Source of the DNA: Stephanodiscus triporus
Lineage: Eukaryota > Bacillariophyta > Thalassiosirophyceae > Thalassiosirales > Thalassiosiraceae
Assembly: GCA_036939755.1 (NCBI GenBank)
Contig: JALLAZ010001373.1
Location: 1-13,920 of the forward strand
DNA: 13,920 bases
Direction of reading: 5' to 3'
The notes beneath the pieces are model-generated. The model was not told where the DNA came from, ran no database searches, and saw nothing but the letters and a program-made list of their open reading frames with translations. A program made the translations under genes and the position numbers. How positions within the stretch are numbered: the first letter of the stretch is position 1; each line of letters starts with the position of its first letter. Positions 1-7,691 of the stretch are shown one piece after another.

Positions 1-1
1 A

Positions 2-20
2 GGGGGGGGGGGGGGGGGGG
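2..20. repeat. Poly-G homopolymer tract
   Basis: An uninterrupted run of 19 G residues lies at the very edge of the window. It may be a real G-tract (C-tract on the other strand) or a sequencing or assembly artefact. Nothing around it indicates a function. Confidence 0.6.
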
Positions 21-856
21 ACGGAGTGGGAAAGTACCCGTCGTCCGTCCCGTACCGCTACCTGCCCAAGATCTTTGGTCTTAATTCTAAATCAAACGTT
101 TGTTTCCGAGAAGAAATACAAGTTACGGGTGGAGGGAGGGGTAGATGGAACCATCATGTGGAAGGGGATGCCGACGATGACCCCATCTCATACGTTCCTT
201 CGTTGCTCTCTCGCAACTTTCATCCATGACAATGTGGTTCCTTTCCATTCTTTTCGAGTAACAACCACTTCTCGTCTCGCCGTTCCGTGTGACTTCCATA
301 TCATCTTTTCGATCGCCGCCACACTTCCATCCATATATATATGGTATGAAAAAAAGAGAAGCAGTCCATCCGCGGCATCAACCTGTGTACATGACAGCTG
401 ATATCCCATCCAAATCATCTGTCATCTTCACATCTCCGTCCTCTGATTAGACGTTTGCTGCAGATTGCACCGATGAAACCTGAAGGACTGGTACATTTCC
501 TTAATGACTACTTCCAATGCGTTAGACCATTTTTTGAAAAGAAGGATCCATGAGAGAAACTGTGAGGATGTCGGAATGTATTCTCCTAACCTGTTGTTGA
601 TATTACTTGGGAATGTGTCGTTTTTTGCCATACTATTGATCAGGGGTACAAACATCATGGATCGATTTGATATCATTTAGGGTGGTTGATGATAAGTAGC
701 TGAATAAAGAAGTGAACGACAATTCTAGCACTCGCAAATCGTCCAATCATTGTAAATGTTCCTCAATATGATAGCAAAGGGTATAGTAATGTTTCGTCTA
801 GTCGTTGATTAGATAGCTACGCCACAACTGAGCCTCAACTCTAGTATGCGCACTCA
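21..856. other. Intergenic region downstream of the ATPase gene, no recognisable gene
   Basis: No convincing gene is visible. The best open frame is an 82-codon minus-strand frame at 428-676 with an ordinary-looking but unrecognised translation; it has no motif and could be chance or a remnant of an older gene. A palindromic CCATATATATATGG block lies near 331-344. The segment includes the 3' untranslated region of the ATPase gene that ends at 857, but no clear polyadenylation signal was seen. Confidence 0.5.
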
Positions 857-3562
857 TTAAGAGGCGAACTCTTCTGCCTTAATTGATGACTGCAACAACT
901 GTTCCGACATTGCCTTCAGCCCGTAAACGCCGCGCGGCTCAACGTCCAACATCGTCACCTTGGTCACGCGGGGCGGATCGCTCATCCCATCCACGGCCCG
1001 GCATATCTCCCGGATCGACGAGGACTGAGACGCCGTCAACCGCTCAATGAAGCCTCGCAGCCTCTCGTCTTTGGCATCCCCGTCCCCCTCGTCGGAGCTG
1101 TCCAAGACCTGATTGACGACGACGTTGCGAACGCGAATCGGCATGTCGGGATCCCCAAAGGTCAAGTCGTTGAGCAACCGCACGCTCTCGCGTACCGCGA
1201 GTTCTGTCGCTATGGTCACTATCAGAAATTCCGTCGAGTCCGGATCCGCGAACATGTCCTCGAGGTCGTACATTGAGACTTGGAACTTGAGCAGCGCGGA
1301 TTTGGCGCTCTCGTACGCGTCGTCAACCTGCGCCCTATTCTGCCCGATCGCGCTCGACAACAGGAGCTTGACGGCCACGTTCGAATTCAATTTGGCAGCC
1401 ACGGACAGAACCCGCTCGATGAGGTCCGCGAGGAAGGATGGGGTCGTGAGCATACGCAACGTGTGACCGGTGGGAGCCGTGTCCAGGACAACTCGGTCGA
1501 ATTTCCCGCGTCGTATTAGCTGGATGACCTTCGCGAGTGCCACAACTTCGTCTGCTCCCGCAGGAAGCGTGTCGATGATCTCGCCGAGCGAGCCAAGCGC
1601 GGACGACAGCTCAGATGGGTTACCACCATCGTTATTCTTCCCGAGGAGCTTGTCTATTGAGTCGCGAAATTCTCCAAGGGCCGAGGCGGGATCGATCTCC
1701 ATCGCCTTTAAGGATCCCTCCTCGGCCGCCGTCATCGACGGAGGGCGCATCACGCCGTACAGCGGCACGTCGACCAACGATCCGCCTCCCAAATTCATAT
1801 CCAAGGCATCCCCCAAAGAGTGCGCCGGATCTGTTGATACGAGGGCGACGTCGTGTCCCGACAGCGCCATCGCTATTGCCAGCGAGGAGCTCGTCGTGGT
1901 CTTGCCCACCCCCCCCTTGCCGCCGCAAATGACAACCCTGGGATTGTCCCTCGCACCGTCGACGGCATCCCGATCGTCGGATCCGACCAATCTCTCGAAT
2001 CCGTTGATTGCCTCGCCGACGCCGAAGAAGGTTTGCGAACCGAGGAAACCCAACGCCGGCACGCCCACGAGCTCCATGTCGTAAAACGGGACCTCGGTCA
2101 CGGCGATGTCGGTGCCTCCGCCGTCGTCGTCGCGAGAATTGTCCCGATATTCCTCGCTCGATGAGACCTCGCGACATGCCTCTGCCAATTCCGATATCCA
2201 ACGCCGCTGTCCGGAGACTCGACGATCGTAATATCGCCTAATCGAGTCGTTCGCGACGACCGTCTCGCCTCCTCCTCCTCCTACTACTACTCCTCCTCCC
2301 TCCGCTTCGAGACCGTGACCGCCCCCCGCCACGCACTGGTTGACCACCACGTCGCTAACGCACATATTCTGCTCGACAAGCTCCGTCATCAGCCTCTCGC
2401 TCTCTCGCGCGCCGAGTATCGTGGGTATCGTGACAACGACGAACTTCGTCCGAGTCGTGTCCCCGAGGCGATCCCTCAGGGACGACGCCCGACGTCGGAA
2501 ATTCTCTATGGAAACGAGAGCGTCGTCGACTGTCGTCGCGGCCGTCGACCCGTCGGATTTCCCCCCGCCGCCCACGCCCACGCCCACGCCCCCGCCCACC
2601 CCGCCGATCATCCGCAGCGTTCCCGCCAGTCCCCTCAGCCTCCCCCGCAGCGCGAGTATCGTCCCGAGGAATCCGTCCAGGAATTGCGGCAGCTGGAGCA
2701 TTCGCAGGGTGTGTCCGGTGGGCGCGGTGTCCACGACGATGACGTCGTACTTCCTCCTCGCGCCCGCGTTGCCGTCCCGGCGATCGTCGTAGTCGTCATC
2801 GGCGGCGAACTTCGGATCGAGGACGTTGGCGAGAGCGACGTACTCGTCCAACCCCGGCGGGGGATCCCTAAGGAGATTCTCGATCTCGTCCGCGCCTAGT
2901 CCCATCTCCTCGAGCATGCCACCGATCGAGACGCCGCCCAATTCGAAGTCCGACGACGAGTCGAACAGTCGACTCAGGTCCTCTCGGAAGTTATCGAGCG
3001 CCGCGCGCGGATCGACCTCGAGCGCGTGCAGCCTGCGGTTGGTGATCGGATCCGACAACGTCGTCGGTCCTCGTCCTTGATCTGCCCCGCCCCCCCGCGT
3101 CGCCGACGTCGTCCCACGGCGTAGGTCGACGTCGAGCGCGTCGCCGAGGCTGTGGGCGGGGTCCGTGGACACTATGAGGACGTTCCAGTCGTCGCGTTCG
3201 GGGGAGGGGGAGGATGCCAATTCCACCGCCAGTGCGGAGGACACGGTCGTCTTGCCCACCCCCCCCTTCCCTCCCACGAAGATCACCGGCGTGTTGTCAT
3301 TGTCATTGTCGTCGTCGGAGTCGGCGGCGGCGGCGCGAGACGCGGCGATCATGGACGCGATCTCCTCGACCAGCGGTCGCAGGGATCTGAGCGAGGTCGA
3401 AGACGAAGACGAAGACGGCGACGGCCGCGGGCCTGGACGGCGGCGGCGGGTCGTCGTCGTCGACTCTGCGCTGAACGCCAGGCACGACGACGACTCCGAC
3501 GGTGGCGCCGTCAGGAGCAGTATCAGGTGTGCCAGTAAGAGAGGTGGCGGGGAAGCAATCAT
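857..3562 (-). CDS. Tandem-domain ArsA/Get3-family ATPase, predicted plastid-targeted
   Basis: Encodes 901 aa with two ArsA/Get3 (TRC40) NTPase domains in tandem. Family members bind ATP at a deviant Walker A loop and either drive arsenite efflux (bacterial ArsA) or deliver tail-anchored membrane proteins (Get3). Each half has the full motif set: KGGVGKT at residues 99-105 and 549-555, STDPAHSLGDALD at 132-144 and 576-588, DTAPTGHTLRML at 278-289 and 694-705. The start is the ATG at 3562. An open frame continues upstream to 3691, but it begins with GTG and its extra 43 codons lie mostly in transposon DNA. From the ATG the protein starts with a hydrophobic signal-like segment ending in Cys-Leu-Ala-Phe (residues 27-30), then a Ser/Thr/Arg-rich stretch, the form of a diatom bipartite plastid pre-sequence. 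The Get3 CXXC zinc motif is absent, and no Cys lies between the P-loop and the DTAP motif of either half, so the ArsA arsenite site is not apparent. I infer a plastid Get3-like targeting factor; the substrate is unproven. Confidence 0.88.
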   Translation of the reverse strand: MIASPPPLLLAHLILLLTAPPSESSSCLAFSAESTTTTRRRRPGPRPSPSSSSSSTSLRSLRPLVEEIASMIAASRAAAADSDDDNDNDNTPVIFVGGKGGVGKTTVSSALAVELASSPSPERDDWNVLIVSTDPAHSLGDALDVDLRRGTTSATRGGGADQGRGPTTLSDPITNRRLHALEVDPRAALDNFREDLSRLFDSSSDFELGGVSIGGMLEEMGLGADEIENLLRDPPPGLDEYVALANVLDPKFAADDDYDDRRDGNAGARRKYDVIVVDTAPTGHTLRMLQLPQFLDGFLGTILALRGRLRGLAGTLRMIGGVGGGVGVGVGGGGKSDGSTAATTVDDALVSIENFRRRASSLRDRLGDTTRTKFVVVTIPTILGARESERLMTELVEQNMCVSDVVVNQCVAGGGHGLEAEGGGVVVGGGGGETVVANDSIRRYYDRRVSGQRRWISELAEACREVSSSEEYRDNSRDDDGGGTDIAVTEVPFYDMELVGVPALGFLGSQTFFGVGEAINGFERLVGSDDRDAVDGARDNPRVVICGGKGGVGKTTTSSSLAIAMALSGHDVALVSTDPAHSLGDALDMNLGGGSLVDVPLYGVMRPPSMTAAEEGSLKAMEIDPASALGEFRDSIDKLLGKNNDGGNPSELSSALGSLGEIIDTLPAGADEVVALAKVIQLIRRGKFDRVVLDTAPTGHTLRMLTTPSFLADLIERVLSVAAKLNSNVAVKLLLSSAIGQNRAQVDDAYESAKSALLKFQVSMYDLEDMFADPDSTEFLIVTIATELAVRESVRLLNDLTFGDPDMPIRVRNVVVNQVLDSSDEGDGDAKDERLRGFIERLTASQSSSIREICRAVDGMSDPPRVTKVTMLDVEPRGVYGLKAMSEQLLQSSIKAEEFAS

Positions 3563-3594
3563 GGTGAGTGTGGTTGTAGCTAGGTACGATAGAT

Positions 3595-3605
3595 CTTTAT
3601 TTATA
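3595..3605 (-). promoter_or_regulatory. TATA-like box of the ATPase gene, abutting the transposon end
   Basis: On the minus strand the sequence reads TATAAATAAAG, beginning 43 bases upstream of the ATPase ATG. Its first base directly adjoins the outer end of the transposon's terminal inverted repeat at 3606. The position suits a core promoter with a very short 5' leader. Assignment is from motif and position only. Confidence 0.4.
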
Positions 3606-3660
3606 GGGAGATTAGGCGAAATATACACATAATAGGGGTCGCACCATTCATTTATCACAC
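3606..3660 (+). repeat. Left terminal inverted repeat of the MULE
   Basis: Aligned without gaps to the reverse complement of 7596-7650, 48 of 55 positions match by eye. An exact 22-base core starts AAATATACACATAATAGGGG. The inner end finishes in TTTATCACAC, the first copy of the subterminal motif. The frame that would extend the neighbouring ATPase upstream of its ATG runs through this repeat. Confidence 0.9.
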
Positions 3661-4108
3661 CCGACGTTTTTTCCCATTCGTTTCTCTTCACCTGGGACTT
3701 TTCGATCTACACCTCACCTGAAATTTTCGGGTGTTTTTCATATATCACACCTGCTTAAAGAGGGCGTCTCATTTATCACACTTATCGCCAATTTTTTTTT
3801 GTACCATTCGTTTCTCTCACCAATGATGATAATGCCCTTTATTTATCACACTTGCTATATTTTGTCCATTCCTTTATCACACCTCTCATTTTTAGCAATT
3901 CACCTATTTGCTAGCATAAGCGACTAACTATAAGTTTGAGTGACTTTTCTTATATCTCACCTTAAATACTAAATACACATATCACACCTCGCATTTTCGT
4001 CCATTCAAATATCACACTTTCTAAATCGCTCCATTTATTTATCACACTTTCGAGTAACTACGTGTTCATATATCACACCTATCAAGATTTCCTATTCAAA
4101 TATCACAC
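3655..4108 (+). repeat. Left subterminal array of ~30-bp-spaced TATCACAC motifs
   Basis: Motif copies (consensus about CCATTYRWWTATCACACY) have their TCAC cores at 3655, 3688, 3714, 3745, 3776, 3817, 3846, 3877, 3900, 3957, 3982, 4012, 4042, 4073 and 4103. Most neighbouring cores are 29-31 bases apart; a few copies read CTCACC or TTCACC. Sequence between motifs is not conserved, so this is a phased binding-site-like array and not a simple tandem duplication. It lies between the transposase stop codon and the left end and includes a minus-strand AATAAA (4034-4039) that may serve the transposase transcript. Confidence 0.85.
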
Positions 4109-4137
4109 TCATACCCTAACGCGCGCGCAACACAGAT

Positions 4138-7100
4138 TCACGCCATCCCTACCTCGCCACTAATCTCTGGCTTCGTTACCTCTTGCAACCCATCCATCAA
4201 TACATCAATGTCATTATTGTTGTCATCCTCTGTAGTCTTCTTACACTGATCAGTATTGTGATTGAACCGGTGGCATATCTCGCACCACATCCTAGCTTTC
4301 CTTTTGCGCTTCTTCTTTGCTGATTCCGAAATGTGATCCATCAAACTCTTCTCGCGCACATTGGTTTTTGGGCGACCCTTTTTCTTTCCTGCTGTCCATG
4401 AGGGGCAGTAGCACAGTGTTTTATCAGGAGTATATTTCGCCTTTATTGCCGCAAGGGAGATGTCCCCCCTGCATTCGATATCAAGTGCGTATTGTGCTCG
4501 CCAGTGTGCATTTGTCCACCAATAGGGCATGATCTGAACTCGGGACAATCCATCAATCAAACTTGATTTAACAACCGCCACCATGTGCTTGCAAGGAACG
4601 CCATCCTTCGCTGGCTTTCCACAATTACATGTACCGAAACGTGACTCGTATTTTCCCGTAGATGGAATCTCCAGCGTGTATGTATTTCCATTGATGATTG
4701 CTCTCTTCACGACGGCTCTGTGACCAGACTCGATGGTTGTGATAGTAATGTTGTAATCCCTAACACGCACGTCATCAAAACATTCTTCCATTAGTTTGAG
4801 GCCCTTGTCTGTGAGGGTTTCATCACGCTTCCAGGCAACTTCTTTGTATCGTTCGAAGCGCTCCGCCTCGAGCTTCAGCAGCAGGAGTATACCGTTTAAG
4901 GCGTCCACTGCTGTTTTCTGACGCGCGATGTGATTTGCATTGTTCATGGACTCCACACCGGAAGACGCCGACTTCCCAAACATGCAGATATTTGATCCCA
5001 TTGCGCATCTAGCTGCGGCATACTGACATTGATCCGGGAGTTTTGTCAGATAGTGCAAGTCGGTTGGATGTAGCTCGGGGTAATGAGTCTCTTTTTTTCG
5101 TTCGAGCTCATTCATTGAATTGCACACACTGAGTTGATTGTACATCCACAGTGCAGTGTGGGGTGTATTTCCCTTTCCGCCACCACAGGTCGTTAAAATA
5201 TTTTGACGACGATGAAAAGCACACATGAACTGTGCTGCAAGCGTGAACACATCCTTCACCGCTGCTATGGACCCTTTGTCCTGATCAGTCAGAATCGTCT
5301 TGTGCGCTTCATCGACAGACGGATGATTCCTTTTGACAAAAGTCCAGAATTTTGACCAGTTAGCTTTGTCCTCGTTTCCAAACAGTAGTCCCAATGCAAG
5401 TGCTGACATGTGCCCATTGGCATTAGTGCCATAGACGGAGAACAGCGTGTACTTTCCAAAGTTGGAATGCGCACCATCGGCTTGGTACACATCTTGTAGT
5501 AATGGAGCTAGGTGTTTGCTGCTCGATGGCGCGATAAGAACACCCTTCAGGAAACGCTTCTGGTGCGCCAACTCTGGTAGACCGAAGATATTGTTGAGGA
5601 AGACTTCTTTGTCTTTCTTCCACTTTTTAACGTAGCGTCGTTGTTGTTCGGCTGTCATTGTTTGCTTCACCTTTTTCAGGCGGGCCATCTCTTCACACAG
5701 CGCCACAGCACAAACCTGTTGGATGGTTTCTTTCCTGTCTGAAAAGAGCAGTTCAACGTCATGTCCCATTGCTAGCAATTCAGCCTTAAGACCGTTGGCA
5801 TACCATACATTTTCGTCCGCAGAACCAAACAACACGTCCTTGGCAAGTCTCCTACTGTCCTGCAAAATGCTATCGGTAGCCGCGTAGTCCTTTACAAATG
5901 GCTTGAGGATCTCTCTCAGGGATTGATATGATATCCCCGGTGTTTCAGCAACAGCCCCAAGAATAATTGGCACTACCATCTTTGCTTTGAGTGGAGTGGC
6001 AACTGCGCGCTTTGTGTCGTCTTGTTCCGTTGCATAATGGCGATCCTTTGGCGGGATTTGGAGTAGGTCGCCACCCTCTCGACATACGACAGTGTTGGCT
6101 GTCCAGCCATCACTCTTGGTGAACGATCCACGAACATAGAACTCAGAGCCAACAGCAACGAAGTTGGTGTCATCGCTCCGAATAACACGGATGACTATCC
6201 CTCGATGCATTGCTTCCTCCGCAATTCGAAGGTGAAGGATATCCTTTCCTGGAAAGGTATGTCCCGTCTCCAAAGGATGACTATCAACCTCGTTCAATGA
6301 GCGTAGCTGCTCATTGCAACAACCACTGTACTGACCAGATGTTCCCCCAAATACCTGACTTCTCTTGGCTGATTCGGTTCGCTTTTTGTCAGTGTAACGC
6401 TTACGTTCTCTCCGGAACTTCGTGTAGAGTTTTTGATACTCATCCTCTGTAAGTCCAGCCGGATCCGGAGCCTTCGGTCCACCAAGAATCATATTCTTCC
6501 GAAGCTTATTTTTTGGGAAGGAAGTGCGCAACTCGTCCTCAGAATCAATCTGAATACCAAGGGCGTCGTCGTCATCAGAAAAATCCAATCCGTCGGCTGC
6601 AAAGTCGTCATCGTCTTCATCCTCCTTGTCGTCCGCCGGCTCTTTGTCATCTTCGTCATTATCCGGGGCTTCATCAATGATTGATTTCAATGGCGCCCTT
6701 TTCGAACTGCGTGAACGGCGTGATACGACGACATTGCCATCCTCAAGGAGATCATACTCCTCCTCTGACTCAACTGCCTCACCGGCGCGGCCTCGCTCAG
6801 AACCATATAGGTTCAAATATGCCAATGTCCCCGCAGCCGCGGCGGCCATGGGAGACGGTGCTGCCGTCTTCCTGGATGCGGTAGGAGGAGAAAGGAGACT
6901 TTGCCCTTCGTCTGATTCCTCATGGACGGAGGCCATAGTCTTGAGCCTCTTCTTTCCCTTCTGTGGTGTAGCATGTTTTTTACCCTTTGATTGGCGAGGC
7001 GCCGCAATAGATTCGGCGGTTTTTGCACGACCACTCCTTGTGTTTGCTGAAGGCGGTGTGGGAGGTTTTTTCCCTGAAATGGGGGAGGTGGGTGGAGTGG

Positions 7101-7212
7101 CGGATTTTGATGTTTTCCGCCCAGTGGGCGATTTCCCAGGCACATCGCGGCTGCCCCGTTGTGAGCGCTTGGGGGGGGGTTGCTCTGGGGGGACCTTCTT
7201 TAGCTTTGGCAT
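4138..7212 (-). CDS. MULE transposase with D-D-E core, SWIM zinc finger and zinc knuckle
   Basis: Encodes an uninterrupted 1024-aa protein that would bind the element's ends and perform cut-and-paste transposition in the nucleus. Residues 1-100 are Lys/Pro/Ser-rich and basic; about 145-225 are strongly acidic with long Asp/Glu runs. The catalytic core shows D579 in QADGAHSNFG, a GxExxxxW-like segment (E614, W619), D643 in LTDQDKG, the MULE C-x2-H pair (C664, H667) and E754 in SSGVESMNNANHIARQ; I propose D579-D643-E754 as the triad. A SWIM zinc finger follows (C862, C864, C874, H876), then an AT-hook-like KKKGRPK (943-949) and a zinc knuckle CX2CX4HX4C (C977, C980, H985, C990). The start is the ATG at 7212 and the stop is TGA. 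It is the only gene in the transposon and reads opposite to the left-end arrays. The family call is firm; the exact triad is from pattern matching. Confidence 0.9.
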   Translation of the reverse strand: MPKLKKVPPEQPPPKRSQRGSRDVPGKSPTGRKTSKSATPPTSPISGKKPPTPPSANTRSGRAKTAESIAAPRQSKGKKHATPQKGKKRLKTMASVHEESDEGQSLLSPPTASRKTAAPSPMAAAAAGTLAYLNLYGSERGRAGEAVESEEEYDLLEDGNVVVSRRSRSSKRAPLKSIIDEAPDNDEDDKEPADDKEDEDDDDFAADGLDFSDDDDALGIQIDSEDELRTSFPKNKLRKNMILGGPKAPDPAGLTEDEYQKLYTKFRRERKRYTDKKRTESAKRSQVFGGTSGQYSGCCNEQLRSLNEVDSHPLETGHTFPGKDILHLRIAEEAMHRGIVIRVIRSDDTNFVAVGSEFYVRGSFTKSDGWTANTVVCREGGDLLQIPPKDRHYATEQDDTKRAVATPLKAKMVVPIILGAVAETPGISYQSLREILKPFVKDYAATDSILQDSRRLAKDVLFGSADENVWYANGLKAELLAMGHDVELLFSDRKETIQQVCAVALCEEMARLKKVKQTMTAEQQRRYVKKWKKDKEVFLNNIFGLPELAHQKRFLKGVLIAPSSSKHLAPLLQDVYQADGAHSNFGKYTLFSVYGTNANGHMSALALGLLFGNEDKANWSKFWTFVKRNHPSVDEAHKTILTDQDKGSIAAVKDVFTLAAQFMCAFHRRQNILTTCGGGKGNTPHTALWMYNQLSVCNSMNELERKKETHYPELHPTDLHYLTKLPDQCQYAAARCAMGSNICMFGKSASSGVESMNNANHIARQKTAVDALNGILLLLKLEAERFERYKEVAWKRDETLTDKGLKLMEECFDDVRVRDYNITITTIESGHRAVVKRAIINGNTYTLEIPSTGKYESRFGTCNCGKPAKDGVPCKHMVAVVKSSLIDGLSRVQIMPYWWTNAHWRAQYALDIECRGDISLAAIKAKYTPDKTLCYCPSWTAGKKKGRPKTNVREKSLMDHISESAKKKRKRKARMWCEICHRFNHNTDQCKKTTEDDNNNDIDVLMDGLQEVTKPEISGEVGMA

Positions 7213-7301
7213 AATATTGCGAGGGTGCGGTTCGACTGGGCGTGGTTCGGGTCAACTGGGGGAGGTGATGGAATGGTGTTGTGTGCGCGGATTTATGGAG
7301 G

Positions 7302-7601
7302 GTGTGATATATGACCTGCCAGTTAATCTTTGACGAGAGGGGGGGGAGATCGCTGAAAATCATTTTCTCACGCGTCGAGAAAGGTGTGATACAAGAAAAA
7401 GCCACAAAAACGGGTGTGATACGTTAGCCTAATAATTTCAACGCGTGTGATATTTTAACCACACGAAACACACAAGTGTGACAAATGAATGGTACATCGG
7501 AGACATTTGTATAATTGAACGAGCTAAAACACAGTGGTTTGTATAAACGAACGGGAAAAACGTAGGAGTGTGATACATGAAAATACAAAATCATAGTGTG
7601 A
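7302..7601 (-). repeat. Right subterminal array of ~30-bp-spaced GTGTGATA motifs
   Basis: The same motif occurs in inverted orientation. GTGTGA copies start at 7302, 7384, 7414, 7445, 7476, 7568 and 7596, with degenerate copies near 7507 and 7537 filling the gap. Spacing is again 28-31 bases. The array sits in the 5' flank of the transposase gene, so protein bound there could also regulate its promoter. Confidence 0.82.
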
Positions 7602-7650
7602 TAAATAAATGGGGTGACCCCTATTATGTGTATATTTTACCTATTTTCCC
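7596..7650 (-). repeat. Right terminal inverted repeat of the MULE
   Basis: This is the reverse-complement partner of 3606-3660 with seven mismatches and no gaps. Its inner end begins GTGTGATAAATAAATGG, the inverted form of the subterminal motif, so the arrays start inside the TIR itself. Confidence 0.9.
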
Positions 7651-7682
7651 TTGACTTATTTGCAGAGTCATCATTGTAGCAA

Positions 7683-7691
7683 TTTCAGGGA
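7683..7691 (+). repeat. Left target-site duplication of the 1.14-kb element
   Basis: TTTCAGGGA directly precedes the left TIR. It matches GTTCAGGGG beyond the right TIR at 7 of 9 positions, with an exact TTCAGGG core. Confidence 0.6.

Larger units (their letters stand above)
3606..7650 (-). mobile_element. Complete autonomous Mutator-like (MULE) DNA transposon, about 4.05 kb
   Basis: The element is bounded by 55-bp terminal inverted repeats, contains oppositely oriented subterminal motif arrays at the two ends, and carries one intact transposase gene with a MULE-type D-D-E core and SWIM zinc finger. Both ends beginning GGGA fits a terminal G-rich TIR. MULEs normally leave 8-11 bp target duplications, but the bases just outside (TTATTTATA on the left, TTGACTTAT on the right) do not match convincingly. 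The duplication may have decayed or the true ends may differ by a few bases. The intact reading frame and 87% TIR identity suggest fairly recent activity. Confidence 0.85.

Noticed and set aside
428..676. 82-codon minus-strand gene downstream of the ATPase
   Set aside because: It is unrecognised, short and without promoter, intron or motif support; chance or a remnant cannot be excluded.
1113..3632. Plus-strand open frames of 100-200 codons opposite the ATPase
   Set aside because: These are shadows of GC-rich coding sequence; their translations are Arg/Pro/Ser-rich without motifs.
3563..3691. Extension of the ATPase by 43 codons upstream of the ATG at 3562
   Set aside because: It begins with GTG, runs through the transposon's terminal repeat, and would bury the signal peptide internally.
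3655..4108. CRISPR-like array (regular ~30-base spacing)
   Set aside because: The repeated part is only about 8-18 bases and degenerate, it occurs inverted at the other transposon end, and the context is a eukaryotic transposon.
6626..7333. Plus-strand 235-codon frame opposite the transposase N-terminus
   Set aside because: It is antisense to the low-complexity N-terminal region of the transposase and has no independent motif.
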